Of a DNA stretch of 64,000 bases, positions 18,755 to 27,211 are shown piece by piece. Source of the stretch: Brachionus manjavacas (Eukaryota > Rotifera > Eurotatoria > Ploima > Brachionidae); assembly GCA_019054805.1 (NCBI GenBank), contig JAHQIY010000021.1, forward strand, positions 310,001 to 374,000, given 5' to 3'. Both the position numbers and the translations under genes were made by a program. Position 1 is the first letter of the stretch, and every line of letters begins with the position of its first letter. The notes beneath the pieces are model-generated. The model was not told where the DNA came from, did no database searches, and saw nothing but the letters and a program-made list of their open reading frames with translations.

Positions 18755-20428
18755 TTATACTGTTAACTTACGGTACTTAAATTTACCAGTCTCTGCATCA
18801 TCTAAGCCTAGGCGTTTAATTTTATCTTCTTCGTAATCGGTATAGTTGCCTTCTACCCAAGCTACAGAACCATTGCCTTCAAACCCTACAATATGCGTAC
18901 AAATACGGTTTAAAAACCATCTATCGTGCGAAATTACCAACACACAACCAGCAAACTCTAAAATAGATTCTTCTAAGGCACGCAAGGTTTCTACGTCTAA
19001 ATCGTTGGTTGGTTCGTCTAGTAATAGTACGTTAGCACCAGATTTTAGCATTTTAGCTAAGTGTACACGGTTGCGTTCGCCACCAGATAGCACCCCAATT
19101 TTTTTTTGTTGATCGGTACCTTTAAAATTAAACTGAGCCACGTATGCTCTACTTTGCATTACACGGTTACCTACGTACATTTCTTCGTGTTCGTTAGATA
19201 TTTCTTGCCATACGGTATTTTCTGCGTTTAGGCTGTCTCGGCTTTGGTCTACATAGCCTAACCTAACCGAATCCCCTATTAAAATTTCGCCATTATCTGG
19301 TTTAAATTTTTGGGTAATCATATTAAACAAAGTGGTTTTACCGGCTCCGTTTTCGCCTATAATACCCACTACTGCACCTTTAGGAATATTAAAATCAAAA
19401 TTATTAATTAGCGTTTTATGTTCAAAAGCTTTGCTTACATTTTTAAAATTAATTACAGTATCGCCTAATTTAGGGCCCGGTGGAATAACCAAAGCGGCAC
19501 TATAGGCTTTGTTTTCGTTTTCTTTAGAAAGCAGGTTTTCGTAAGCGTTAATTCTGGCTTTACTTTTAACTTGTCTGGCTTTAGGAGACTGCCTAATCCA
19601 TTCTAATTCGCTTTTTAATACACGTTGGCGATTACTTTCTTCTTTTTCTTCTTGTGCTAGGCGTTTTTGTTTTTGTTCTAACCAAGCAGAATAATTGCCT
19701 TCGTAAGGAATACCTTCGCCTTTATCTATTTCTAAAATCCAGCCGGTAATGTTGTCTAAAAAGTATCTATCGTGGGTAATTACTAGTACCATACCTTTGT
19801 ATTCTTTAAGGTAACGCTCTAACCAAGCAACGGATTCTGCATCTAAGTGGTTGGTTGGTTCGTCTAGTAATAAAATATCTGGTTTTTCTAATAATAATTT
19901 ACACAAAGCTACTCGGCGTTTTTCTCCGCCAGATAGTGTATCTATTTTACTATCGCCGTTGGGGCAGTTAAGGGCTGTCATTGCTATTTCTACGGTTCTG
20001 TCTATATCCCAAGCGTTGGCGTGTTCTATAATTTGCTGTAGTTCTTCTTGCCTTGCTAGTAGCCTGTTCATCTCTTCGTCTTCCATAGGTTCGGCAAATT
20101 TTAGGCTAATTTCGGCAAATTCTTGTAAGGTTTGGTTAATTTCTGCTAAAGCTAGCATTATATTTTCTTTTACGGTTAGGTTTTGGTCTAGCTCTGGTTC
20201 TTGTGGTAGATAGCCAATTTTTACGCCGTCTCTAACCCAAATTTCTCCGCTGTATTGTTTATCTAGACCTGCTACTAATTTTAAAAATGTAGATTTACCA
20301 GAACCATTGTGCCCTAGTATACCTATTTTTGCATCATCAAAAAAAGATAAATACAAACCTTTTAAAATTGTTTTGCCGTTAGAATAAACTTTTTTAACGT
20401 CTTTCATTGTTAAAACAAATTGCGCCAT
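18755..20428 (-). CDS. ettA: Energy-dependent translational throttle protein EttA
   Basis: ABC-F ATPase of 557 residues that binds the ribosomal E site and couples translation to ATP/ADP status. It has two ABC domains: Walker A GHNGSGKS and GENGAGKT, signatures LSGGEKRR and LSGGERNR, and Walker B LLLDEPTNHLD and LLLDEPTNDLD. Length and the inserted charged arm match EttA rather than Uup or drug-resistance ABC-F proteins. No membrane domain. Confidence 0.95.
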   Translation of the reverse strand: MAQFVLTMKDVKKVYSNGKTILKGLYLSFFDDAKIGILGHNGSGKSTFLKLVAGLDKQYSGEIWVRDGVKIGYLPQEPELDQNLTVKENIMLALAEINQTLQEFAEISLKFAEPMEDEEMNRLLARQEELQQIIEHANAWDIDRTVEIAMTALNCPNGDSKIDTLSGGEKRRVALCKLLLEKPDILLLDEPTNHLDAESVAWLERYLKEYKGMVLVITHDRYFLDNITGWILEIDKGEGIPYEGNYSAWLEQKQKRLAQEEKEESNRQRVLKSELEWIRQSPKARQVKSKARINAYENLLSKENENKAYSAALVIPPGPKLGDTVINFKNVSKAFEHKTLINNFDFNIPKGAVVGIIGENGAGKTTLFNMITQKFKPDNGEILIGDSVRLGYVDQSRDSLNAENTVWQEISNEHEEMYVGNRVMQSRAYVAQFNFKGTDQQKKIGVLSGGERNRVHLAKMLKSGANVLLLDEPTNDLDVETLRALEESILEFAGCVLVISHDRWFLNRICTHIVGFEGNGSVAWVEGNYTDYEEDKIKRLGLDDAETGKFKYRKLTV

Positions 20429-20527
20429 AAACCCTACATATAAATTAAGTTATTAAAATATTATTAATAATACAATTTTTATTGCATTTTGTAAAGATTT
20501 TAGATAACTTTTACATAAAAAATATTA

Positions 20528-21310
20528 CTAAAAAATTTTACTAACCACATTGCCAATGCCGGCAGTGTAAAAACCGCATATTAGCAAAATTATAGCAAAA
20601 AGTAAAATGTAATGTAGTGCGTTTATAAATTTTACAGATTTTGTAGAGTTAACATCGGTATTTGTAGAGTTAAAATCGGTAGCTTCATTTAAAAAAGGTT
20701 GTACTATAAACTTACTTATACCATAAAAAAATAGTACCTGAGTAAGCCCTATAGCAATTAATACAAAGTAAGTATTAGGCAACAAACCCTGCAAACTTAT
20801 ATTGCCAGAATTATTAGAAGTGTTAATAACTGGAGTAAGCAAGCCTTTTACAACTTGTATATCTACAGTTATAAAAGCAAACGCCGCAAAAAACATAGAC
20901 ATTATTGCATACAAATTTTTTTGTATATCTTTGGCTTTTTGTTCGGCTTCTTGCGCTGCTTGTTTGGCTTCTTGCGCTGCTTGTTTGGCTTCTTGCGCTG
21001 CTTGTTTAGCTTGTTCGAATGATGGATTACGAAGAGTAGCCATGCTTTCAAAATAAGTATACTCTGTTATTTCAGCCATCCTATCTTCTAATATATTTTT
21101 TAATTTAAAATACTTTTTTTCTTTTTCCTGCTCTTGCTCACCATCGTCGTTAGCTATATAACCTTGTATTACATTATCCACAACTTCAAACGCTGTTTCT
21201 TCTATATTGTTTGTTTTAATTTGTTCTTGCAAACTATTAATTTGCTGGTTTTGTTGCTCTAGTAATTTTTCTAGCTTTTCTATTCTGTTTAGTAATTCTT
21301 GCTGTTCCAT
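20528..21310 (-). CDS. Coiled-coil, three-helix membrane protein paired with a Panacea gene
   Basis: Not recognised as a named family. The 260 residues comprise an N-terminal Gln/Glu coiled coil (about 1-35), an acidic linker (about 36-95), and a second coiled coil built from three near-identical heptads AKQAAQE (about 103-125). Three membrane helices follow near 131-153, 180-205 and 234-252. There is no signal peptide and no enzyme motif. It ends in TAG. It starts 59 nt after the Panacea-domain gene and carries the same 19-nt leader at the same distance from its ATG. In known Panacea systems the partner can be a membrane-active toxin, so it may be the effector half of a toxin-antitoxin-like pair. 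That is inference from context. Confidence 0.6.
   Translation of the reverse strand: MEQQELLNRIEKLEKLLEQQNQQINSLQEQIKTNNIEETAFEVVDNVIQGYIANDDGEQEQEKEKKYFKLKNILEDRMAEITEYTYFESMATLRNPSFEQAKQAAQEAKQAAQEAKQAAQEAEQKAKDIQKNLYAIMSMFFAAFAFITVDIQVVKGLLTPVINTSNNSGNISLQGLLPNTYFVLIAIGLTQVLFFYGISKFIVQPFLNEATDFNSTNTDVNSTKSVKFINALHYILLFAIILLICGFYTAGIGNVVSKIF
20942..21004. repeat. Three 21-bp tandem repeats encoding coiled-coil heptads
   Basis: Units at 20942-20962, 20963-20983 and 20984-21004. The last two are identical and the first differs at one base. Each encodes one seven-residue heptad on the minus strand, so copy-number change keeps the frame and would alter only coiled-coil length. Confidence 0.93.
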
Positions 21311-21316
21311 AAAATT

Positions 21317-21335
21317 GCCTTGTATTAATTTATTG
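21317..21335 (-). promoter_or_regulatory. Duplicated translation leader, copy before the membrane protein
   Basis: A 19-nt sequence that, read on the minus strand, ends in AATACAAGGC six bases before the ATG. It matches the leader of the Panacea gene (21889-21907) at 18 of 19 positions, at the same spacing. AAGGC is the likely ribosome binding site. Confidence 0.8.
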
Positions 21336-21369
21336 CCACGTTTTTATATAAGTTTAATACTAAAATGTA

Positions 21370-21882
21370 TTAATACCTATCAAGCTCAATAATAATATTA
21401 TTATCTTGGTTAGTTTTTATTAAGCCTTCTTCAATAAAATCTTTTCTTATCTCTTCGTTTGGTATTGGTGCATTTGCTTTGTAAACATAATTCCTTTCCC
21501 AAGCTCTACCCTCTCTGTGAGAAAACTGTGATAACTGTGTAGCTGTGTATTGTTGTAATAATTGATAAACATTATTAATTATGTTTCTCTCATTATCGCT
21601 TATTAATGCCTGATGATATATATCTAATATATTTTCAATATCAGCACCTTGATATTTTTTGGTATGGTTATGGTATAAATTTGGTAATACAGGCCCTAAA
21701 TCCCAAGCTTTAAAAGTATCATCTGTTATTAAAGGCTTGCCTGTTTTGGCTAAGCTAACACCGTGGGCAAAAAACATCATTTTCATTAAGTCCATTTGGC
21801 TTAATAATCTACCTTGTTTATTTCTTCTAGCTTCTCTGCTTATTTTTATAAACTCATTAGCTACATCTATACTTTTTGCCAT
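21370..21882 (-). CDS. Panacea-domain (SocA/DUF4065-like) protein, putative antitoxin
   Basis: A 170-residue soluble protein with the Panacea fold pattern: an N-terminal helix, LLSQMDLMKMMFFAHG, then KPLITDDTFKAWDLGPVLPNLY, and a C-terminal part with LSQFSHREGRAWERNY. The W-x-x-GPV and L-S-x-x-x-H-x-E-x-x-W motifs are hallmarks of phage GepA/SocA-type Panacea proteins. Many of these neutralise varied toxins (PanA of PanAT pairs), and some are proteolytic adaptors. It is the first gene of a two-gene unit with the coiled-coil membrane protein and has its own promoter. Family call is strong; antitoxin role is inferred. Confidence 0.85.
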   Translation of the reverse strand: MAKSIDVANEFIKISREARRNKQGRLLSQMDLMKMMFFAHGVSLAKTGKPLITDDTFKAWDLGPVLPNLYHNHTKKYQGADIENILDIYHQALISDNERNIINNVYQLLQQYTATQLSQFSHREGRAWERNYVYKANAPIPNEEIRKDFIEEGLIKTNQDNNIIIELDRY

Positions 21883-21888
21883 ATCTTC

Positions 21889-21907
21889 GCCTTGTATTTA
21901 TTTATTG
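21889..21907 (-). promoter_or_regulatory. Duplicated translation leader, copy before the Panacea gene
   Basis: Minus-strand sequence ending AATACAAGGC, six bases before the ATG at 21882. It is 18/19 identical to the leader at 21317-21335. The matched spacing suggests equal translation initiation or a shared regulatory target for the two genes. Confidence 0.8.
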
Positions 21908-21942
21908 TATCACTTTACTATACAACTAACATTGTTAATTAT

Positions 21943-21971
21943 ATAATATATAAATATAGCACAAAAATCAA
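21943..21971 (-). promoter_or_regulatory. Sigma-70 promoter of the Panacea two-gene unit
   Basis: On the minus strand, TTGATT (21966-21971) and TATTAT (21943-21948) are spaced by 17 bp, about 60 bp upstream of the Panacea start codon. Confidence 0.5.
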
Positions 21972-22061
21972 TAAAAAACCGCTATAGGGCAATAAAAAAT
22001 TAATATAAAAAAATTATATTAAACCAAAAATACAAATATAGTTTATAGCAACTTAAGTTAA

Positions 22062-22526
22062 CTACGGCAAGCACGATATAATATTTTTATACGGTGCAGA
22101 TTCGGTATGGTTGGCTTGCAAATCATCAAACAAAAAAGCAAATTTATAGTTAGGGTTTTGTTGCATAATGTTGTTAATGGTTTTGCCTTTTATGCCTTCG
22201 GTATCCATAATTAGTTTGTCGTCTGTTAGCCACAAATTGTGTTTTTGTAACCACAACTTAGTGCCTTGTATAAATGGGTTAGATGGCCTAGCGGTAATGT
22301 AATAAACACAGCTAGGGTTGGTTTGTAGTAAATGTTGCAACATTTTTACTGTAGCGTTATTTAGTAATTCTAAATTTTCTACGCCAAATTTATTAAATTC
22401 GGTATTTATAATTTCTTCTATTTCGGCTTTAGAAAGCTTATTGCTATCTACATTAGCTAAAATGTCTTGCACTATAACGTTGGTGTTGCAAATGGTGTCG
22501 TCAATATCAAAAAAATAAAGATACAT
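22062..22526 (-). CDS. HAD-superfamily hydrolase, small
   Basis: A 154-residue HAD-fold protein. Motif I is DIDDT at residues 7-11 with nucleophile Asp7. Motif II Thr lies in YITARP. A Lys in EGIKGKT may be motif III. The acidic pair FDD near residue 133 is motif IV. The cap is a small helical insertion. No close named family was recognised; a nucleotidase or sugar phosphatase is possible. It stands alone between the Panacea unit and mltG, with spacers of about 180 and 90 nt. Confidence 0.75.
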   Translation of the reverse strand: MYLYFFDIDDTICNTNVIVQDILANVDSNKLSKAEIEEIINTEFNKFGVENLELLNNATVKMLQHLLQTNPSCVYYITARPSNPFIQGTKLWLQKHNLWLTDDKLIMDTEGIKGKTINNIMQQNPNYKFAFLFDDLQANHTESAPYKNIISCLP

Positions 22527-22616
22527 AGTTGTGTAGTTGTGTAATTTAATGTTGTATAAATAAGTATAAAGCTTAAGTTTAAATTATACAATAATTAAAT
22601 TTGTGCGTAATTAAAT

Positions 22617-23561
22617 TTAACGTTTTAAAAATGCTCGCCACTTAGCAACATTTTTTAAATGATCTTTGTAATTAGTAGCAAAACTGTGGCCGCCGGTGCC
22701 GTTGGCTACAAAATATAAATAGTTGGTTTTTTGCGGAGAAAAAACAGCATCTAAAGATTTTTTAGAAGGCAACGCAATAGCTGTAGGTGGCAACCCTTTA
22801 ATTAAATATGTATTATAGGCCGTTTTTTTAGCTAAGTCTGCTCTGGTTAAATTTTTAGCGTTTATTTTGCCTAAGCCGTAGGCTACGGTGGGGTCTGTTT
22901 GTAAACGCATACCTATTTTTAGCCTATTTAAAAACACGCCTGCTATTACTCTGCGTTCATCTTTATACGAACTTTCTTTTTCTACTAACGAAGCCATAAT
23001 TAAAGCTTCTTCTTTATTTTTATACGGCAAGCTAGCGTTTTTGTGTTGCCACAAAATATCTAAATACTGTTGCATAGATTTTTGCATTATTTGCAGTAGT
23101 TCGTTGCGGTTAAAGTCTTTGCTAAAGTAGTAAGTATCTGGCATTAGGTGGCCTTCTGCTACTTTAGTGGTTATTTTACCTGTTAGTTTTGTGTTTTTAT
23201 TAAGTTGGCTTACAACATCTGCCACTGTAGAGCCTTCTAACACCACAAATTTATGATAATACAAGTTTTTAGAGCTAGTAACTAACCTAACTACACCAGC
23301 AACGCTAATTTTATTTTTAAACAAAAATTCGCCCGCAATAATAGATTTACTGTTACCGCTTAACTTTAAAGCAATTAAAAAAAAGTATCTATTACTAATA
23401 ACATTATTTTTTATTAATAACGAAGCCACGCTTTGTGCGGTTGCATTTTTAGGAATTTCTACCAATACATTTTTAGTATTTGGCCCAGAAACAAAAAACA
23501 CAGATAAACTGAGAGCAAAAACAAAAACAACGCCAATAATAATTATTTTAATGTTGTACAT
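22617..23561 (-). CDS. mltG: Endolytic murein transglycosylase MltG
   Basis: Inner-membrane lytic transglycosylase that cuts nascent glycan strands and sets their length. One N-terminal membrane helix (about residues 5-25) is followed by a LysM-like region with EIPKNATAQSVASLL. The YceG catalytic domain holds Glu194 in ASLVEKES, and RLQTDPTVAYGLG and a C-terminal YFVANGTGGHSFA also match. Length 314 is typical. It closes the fabD-fabG-acpP-fabF-mltG operon, 11 nt after fabF. Confidence 0.95.
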   Translation of the reverse strand: MYNIKIIIIGVVFVFALSLSVFFVSGPNTKNVLVEIPKNATAQSVASLLIKNNVISNRYFFLIALKLSGNSKSIIAGEFLFKNKISVAGVVRLVTSSKNLYYHKFVVLEGSTVADVVSQLNKNTKLTGKITTKVAEGHLMPDTYYFSKDFNRNELLQIMQKSMQQYLDILWQHKNASLPYKNKEEALIMASLVEKESSYKDERRVIAGVFLNRLKIGMRLQTDPTVAYGLGKINAKNLTRADLAKKTAYNTYLIKGLPPTAIALPSKKSLDAVFSPQKTNYLYFVANGTGGHSFATNYKDHLKNVAKWRAFLKR

Positions 23562-23572
23562 AACCTATTAAT

Positions 23573-24844
23573 TTAGATTTTTTTTAATACTAACGATGCA
23601 TTAGTACCGCCAAACCCAAACGAATTAGAAAGTACGTAATTTAATTTAGCTTCTTTTGCGGTATGCGGAATTAAATCTATATTGCCTGCATCTTCAGAAT
23701 TATGTAAGTTTAATGTAGGTGGCAATACGCCTTCGTTAATAGCTTTTATACAAAATATAGCCTCTACCGCCCCTGCTGCACCAAGCAAATGCCCTGTGGC
23801 AGATTTTGTAGAAGACATATAAACTTGCTTACCAGAATTACCAAATAATTCTTTAACGCTATTTAACTCGGCAACATCGCCCGCAGGGGTAGATGTACCA
23901 TGGGCGTTAATATAGTTAATATCTTCTAAATTTATTTTAGCAGATTTAACCGCATTAACCATACAACGTTTTGCGCCTTCGCCACTAGGTGCAGTTATGT
24001 GGTATGCATCGCCAGTGCTTGCATATCCAACTACTTCGGCATAAATATTGGCACCACGTGCTTTGGCGTGCTCTAATTCTTCTAACACTAACACACCTGC
24101 GCCTTCTGCTATAACAAAGCCGTCACGGTCTTTATCCCATGGTCTAGAAGCTTGCGTTGGGTTGTTGTTAAAATTGGTAGAAAGGGCATTCATACGGGCA
24201 AAACCTGCAACACCAATAGGGTTAACAGGGGCTTCTGCACCGCCAGATACCATAATATCGGCATCGCCCATTTGTATTAAACGCATAGCATCGCCTATAG
24301 AGTGGCTACCAGAAGCACATGCTGTAACCACAGCACTGTTGTGCCCTTTTAGGCCGTATTCTATTGCCACTAAGCCCGAAGCTAAGTTTATTAAAGCCCC
24401 TGGTACAAAAAAAGGTGTTATTCTTTTGTAGGCGTCTTCGTGCAATGCGGTTGAGTTTTCGTAAATTCTTTGTAATCCGCCAATTCCGCTACCTAAATTT
24501 ATACCTGCAGTTAGCTTTTGCTCTTCGGTTAAATTTTCTAGGCCTGCGTCTTTCATGGCTTGTTTTGCGGCAGCCATAGCGTATTGTATAAACATATCTA
24601 CTCGGCGCGCTTCTTTAGAGTCCATCCATTCGTCTATATTAAAGCAATTATCTGCATAACTACCTGTTGGTATTAAACCAGCTACGTTAGATGGAATTTT
24701 GTTAACGTTAAAACTAGGGTCTACCACAAAAGATTTGATGTTGGCTAATCCACTTTTAGAATTTTTTAAATTACTCCACACATGGTTAACTCCTAACCCT
24801 AGTGGGCTAACTATACCCATACCGGTTACAACAACTCTTCTCAT
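23573..24844 (-). CDS. fabF: 3-oxoacyl-ACP synthase II FabF
   Basis: Condensing enzyme of type II fatty-acid elongation. The thiolase-fold catalytic triad is complete: Cys176 (TACASGSHS), His313 (NAHGTST) and His350 (KSATGHLLGAAG). Length 423 is normal. No initiation enzyme FabH is seen in this window. It follows acpP by about 50 nt in the fab operon. Confidence 0.97.
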   Translation of the reverse strand: MRRVVVTGMGIVSPLGLGVNHVWSNLKNSKSGLANIKSFVVDPSFNVNKIPSNVAGLIPTGSYADNCFNIDEWMDSKEARRVDMFIQYAMAAAKQAMKDAGLENLTEEQKLTAGINLGSGIGGLQRIYENSTALHEDAYKRITPFFVPGALINLASGLVAIEYGLKGHNSAVVTACASGSHSIGDAMRLIQMGDADIMVSGGAEAPVNPIGVAGFARMNALSTNFNNNPTQASRPWDKDRDGFVIAEGAGVLVLEELEHAKARGANIYAEVVGYASTGDAYHITAPSGEGAKRCMVNAVKSAKINLEDINYINAHGTSTPAGDVAELNSVKELFGNSGKQVYMSSTKSATGHLLGAAGAVEAIFCIKAINEGVLPPTLNLHNSEDAGNIDLIPHTAKEAKLNYVLSNSFGFGGTNASLVLKKI

Positions 24845-24897
24845 ACCTAGACCCTTAGTTAATTTTTTACGTTAATTATTAAAAAAACAATAAATTA

Positions 24898-25131
24898 TTA
24901 CTTAGAATTAGCTTCTAAATAATCTAAAACATTTTGTACAGTTAAAATTTTTGCAGCTTCATCGTCTGGAATTTCTACATTAAACTCTTCTTCAAAAGCC
25001 ATAACTAATTCTACAGTATCTAAACTATCTGCACCTAAATCTTGCGTAAAAGAAGCTTCTGGGGTAACTTTACCTTCTTCTACGTTTAATTGTTTTACAA
25101 TAATTTCTTTTACTTTGTCAAATTTACTCAT
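24898..25131 (-). CDS. acpP: Acyl carrier protein
   Basis: A 77-residue acidic four-helix protein. Ser36 in [10 protein letters not shown] is the 4'-phosphopantetheine attachment site. It carries acyl chains for the neighbouring Fab enzymes and for LpxA/LpxD elsewhere in the window. A strong AGGAG site lies about 8 nt upstream of the ATG, consistent with high expression. About 120 nt separate it from fabG, the longest gap in this operon. Confidence 0.98.
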   Translation of the reverse strand: MSKFDKVKEIIVKQLNVEEGKVTPEASFTQDLGADSLDTVELVMAFEEEFNVEIPDDEAAKILTVQNVLDYLEANSK

Positions 25132-25251
25132 CAGGTTTCTCCTAAAATTAAAAATTTTTTTGATTCTTTAAAATATTTTATACCACATAAAATAATTTTT
25201 TTATATATAAAATTATAATATACTCTACTAATTGCAACTAATCAAGTATAT

Positions 25252-25998
25252 TTATTGCATTACTAGTCCGCCGTTAATATCTAGCGTATGCCCTGTTATG
25301 TAACCGGCTTCTGCACTGGCTAAAAAAGCAACAGCTGCGGCTATTTCTTGTGGCTGTGCAGTTCTGGCTAACGGAATACTTTTTAGCATTTCATCCATTT
25401 GGGCTTGCGGAATAGTTTGCAACATTTTGGTATTAACAAAACCAGGGGCAATGCTATTAACAGTAACGCCACGGCTTGCACCTTCTTTAGCTAAGCTTTT
25501 GGTTAAAGCAATTACGCCACCTTTAGATGCCGAATAATTAATTTGCCCAATATTACCCATAACCCCAACTACCGATGCAATGTTTATTATTCTGCCGTAT
25601 CTTTGCTTTAACATTTTAGCAAAAATAGGTTTACTTAATAAAAAGTTAGAGGTTAGGTTAGTGTTTATTACTTCGTCCCAGTCGTCTTTTTTCATTCTAA
25701 TAGCCAACGAATCTTTAGTAATACCTGCATTATTAACTAAAATATCTACCACTGCAAAATGGTTGTTAATATCTGCCACTAGTTCTTCTATACTGCTGGC
25801 GTTGCTTAAATCGGTAGATTTAAATACTACGTAGCGGTCTTTTAGTTCGGTTTTTGCAAATTCTTCTAATGCAGTTACATTCATAGAAGCTAGCCCAACA
25901 GTTGCCCCTTGGCTGTGTAGTGTTTTGGCTATTGCCCTACCTATACCGCCGTTGGCACCTGTAATTACGGCAAATTTACCTTGTAAGTTAAATAACAT
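25252..25998 (-). CDS. fabG: 3-oxoacyl-ACP reductase FabG
   Basis: NADPH-dependent short-chain dehydrogenase of 248 residues. The Rossmann motif TGANGGIG lies at residues 13-20 and NNAG at 89-92. The catalytic residues are Ser142, Tyr155 and Lys159, and the C-terminus is GGLVMQ. It reduces beta-ketoacyl-ACP after FabF condensation. AGGAG ribosome binding site upstream. Located between fabD and acpP as in most bacteria. Confidence 0.97.
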   Translation of the reverse strand: MLFNLQGKFAVITGANGGIGRAIAKTLHSQGATVGLASMNVTALEEFAKTELKDRYVVFKSTDLSNASSIEELVADINNHFAVVDILVNNAGITKDSLAIRMKKDDWDEVINTNLTSNFLLSKPIFAKMLKQRYGRIINIASVVGVMGNIGQINYSASKGGVIALTKSLAKEGASRGVTVNSIAPGFVNTKMLQTIPQAQMDEMLKSIPLARTAQPQEIAAAVAFLASAEAGYITGHTLDINGGLVMQ

Positions 25999-26042
25999 TT
26001 GTGTGTTCTCCTGTATTATTTGTGTTTATAAAATACTAAAGC

Positions 26043-26981
26043 TTATAGCGTTTTAACAAAAGCTTCTATATCTTCAATTTCTTGCATATTAACACGATTA
26101 ACATTAGGGTTAATGCGTTTAATTAAGCCTGTTAGCACACTGCCGTGGCCACATTCTACAAAAGTATTTACGCCTTGGTTAACCATAAACTCTACACTTT
26201 CTACCCATTTTACTTGCCCTGTTACTTGTTTAAGCAACGTGGTTGGTATATTAGTATGTGCAGTGTTGGTGGCTGTAACATTAAATACTACATTTATATT
26301 AGTAGGGTTAAAAGTAATTTGGCTTAAAGCTTGCTGTAGTGTGTTAACAGCGGGTTGCATTAATGGGCTATGAAAAGCCCCACTTACAGGCAACTTAACC
26401 GTTTTAATAGAATTTGCTTTAGCGTAAGTTATAAAATCATCTATAGCACTAACATTGCCACTAATTACCACCTGCCCTATAGAATTATTATTAGCCACTA
26501 CGCAAACGCCACTGGTAATATTAGCACTATCTATAGCTTGTTGTACGCTAGTAGTATTTGGCATACCTAAAACGGCACACATTGCCCCTGCTTGTTGGTT
26601 AGAGGCTTCTTTCATAGCTAGCCCTCTGGTTTTTAGCAATTTAGCGGCACTGGCTATATCTAAGGCTTGTGCGGCACACAAAGCGGTATATTCTCCTAAC
26701 GAATGCCCTGCAGTATAAGTAAAAGTATTAGCTAAATTTACATTAAATTCTTTTTGCAATACATTTAAAACGGCCATAGAAACAGTAAAAATAGCTACTT
26801 GCGAATTAGCAGTATCGGTTAATTCTTGTGCTGTACCATTAAAGCATAAATTAGCAATATCTTGGCTAATTGCTTGGCTAACGTTTTCAAAAACATCTTT
26901 GGCGTAATTACTGTTGGTGTATAAGTTTTTACCCATTAACACTGCTTGTGATCCTTGCCCTGGAAAAATTAAAGCTTTCAT
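26043..26981 (-). CDS. fabD: Malonyl-CoA-ACP transacylase FabD
   Basis: Loads malonyl groups from CoA onto ACP. It has FPGQGSQ at the N-terminus, nucleophile Ser94 in GHSLGEYTA, and His204 in GAFHSPLM. The 312-residue length is normal. First gene of the fab operon. The minus-strand -10 hexamer TATAAT at 27026-27031 lies about 45 bp upstream, with a 14-bp dyad over the -35 region. It is divergent from rpsF. Confidence 0.96.
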   Translation of the reverse strand: MKALIFPGQGSQAVLMGKNLYTNSNYAKDVFENVSQAISQDIANLCFNGTAQELTDTANSQVAIFTVSMAVLNVLQKEFNVNLANTFTYTAGHSLGEYTALCAAQALDIASAAKLLKTRGLAMKEASNQQAGAMCAVLGMPNTTSVQQAIDSANITSGVCVVANNNSIGQVVISGNVSAIDDFITYAKANSIKTVKLPVSGAFHSPLMQPAVNTLQQALSQITFNPTNINVVFNVTATNTAHTNIPTTLLKQVTGQVKWVESVEFMVNQGVNTFVECGHGSVLTGLIKRINPNVNRVNMQEIEDIEAFVKTL

Positions 26982-27025
26982 ATTTTTATATAGTACCTAT
27001 ATTAATTTAATAGTGTTTGTAAACC

Positions 27026-27055
27026 ATTATAACATAAAAAGCTACATTTGTGTAG
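27026..27055 (-). promoter_or_regulatory. fabD operon promoter with overlapping dyad
   Basis: On the minus strand the -10 box TATAAT is at 27026-27031. No good -35 hexamer is seen at 16-18 bp. Instead a perfect dyad CTACA-TTTG-TGTAG (27042-27055) covers that region. Such placement fits an operator or an activator site, but no regulator is identified. Confidence 0.5.
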
Positions 27056-27083
27056 TTTGTTTGGCAAGGTAGCAAATAAAACC

Positions 27084-27112
27084 TTGCTAATTGTGTTGTT
27101 TTGTGCTATATT
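27084..27112 (+). promoter_or_regulatory. rpsF-rpsR promoter
   Basis: TTGCTA (27084-27089) and TATATT (27107-27112) with a 17-bp spacer. Transcription would start near 27119, giving a structured leader of about 90 nt before rpsF. The -35 overlaps the distal arm of an inverted repeat GCAAGGT/ACCTTGC (27064-27087). Confidence 0.55.
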
Positions 27113-27138
27113 TTTTAATAGTTATTTAACAATATCCT

Positions 27139-27179
27139 TGGCTTGTTGTAAAAAGCAAGCTATACCGCACTAAGTGTGG
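27139..27179 (+). promoter_or_regulatory. Structured rpsF leader, possible S6:S18 control element
   Basis: Two hairpins lie in the rpsF 5' leader: GCTTG (27141-27145) with CAAGC (27156-27160), and CCGCAC (27165-27170) with GTGTGG (27174-27179) closing a TAA loop and including one G-U pair. rpsF leaders in many bacteria carry an RNA element containing a CCG motif bound by the S6:S18 complex for feedback. The CCG here is suggestive but the published consensus was not tested. Confidence 0.4.
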
Positions 27180-27211
27180 TTGAACATTAACCCAACTAAG
27201 GAAAAAGTAAT

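Noticed and set aside
20942-21004. CRISPR-like or intergenic repeat array
   Set aside because: The units are contiguous with no spacers, lie in frame inside an ORF and encode coiled-coil heptads.
20528-21310. Assignment of the coiled-coil membrane protein to SLATT or similar nucleotide-signalling effectors
   Set aside because: The topology is loosely similar, but no SLATT motif or nucleotide cyclase neighbour is present; the only supported context is the Panacea gene.
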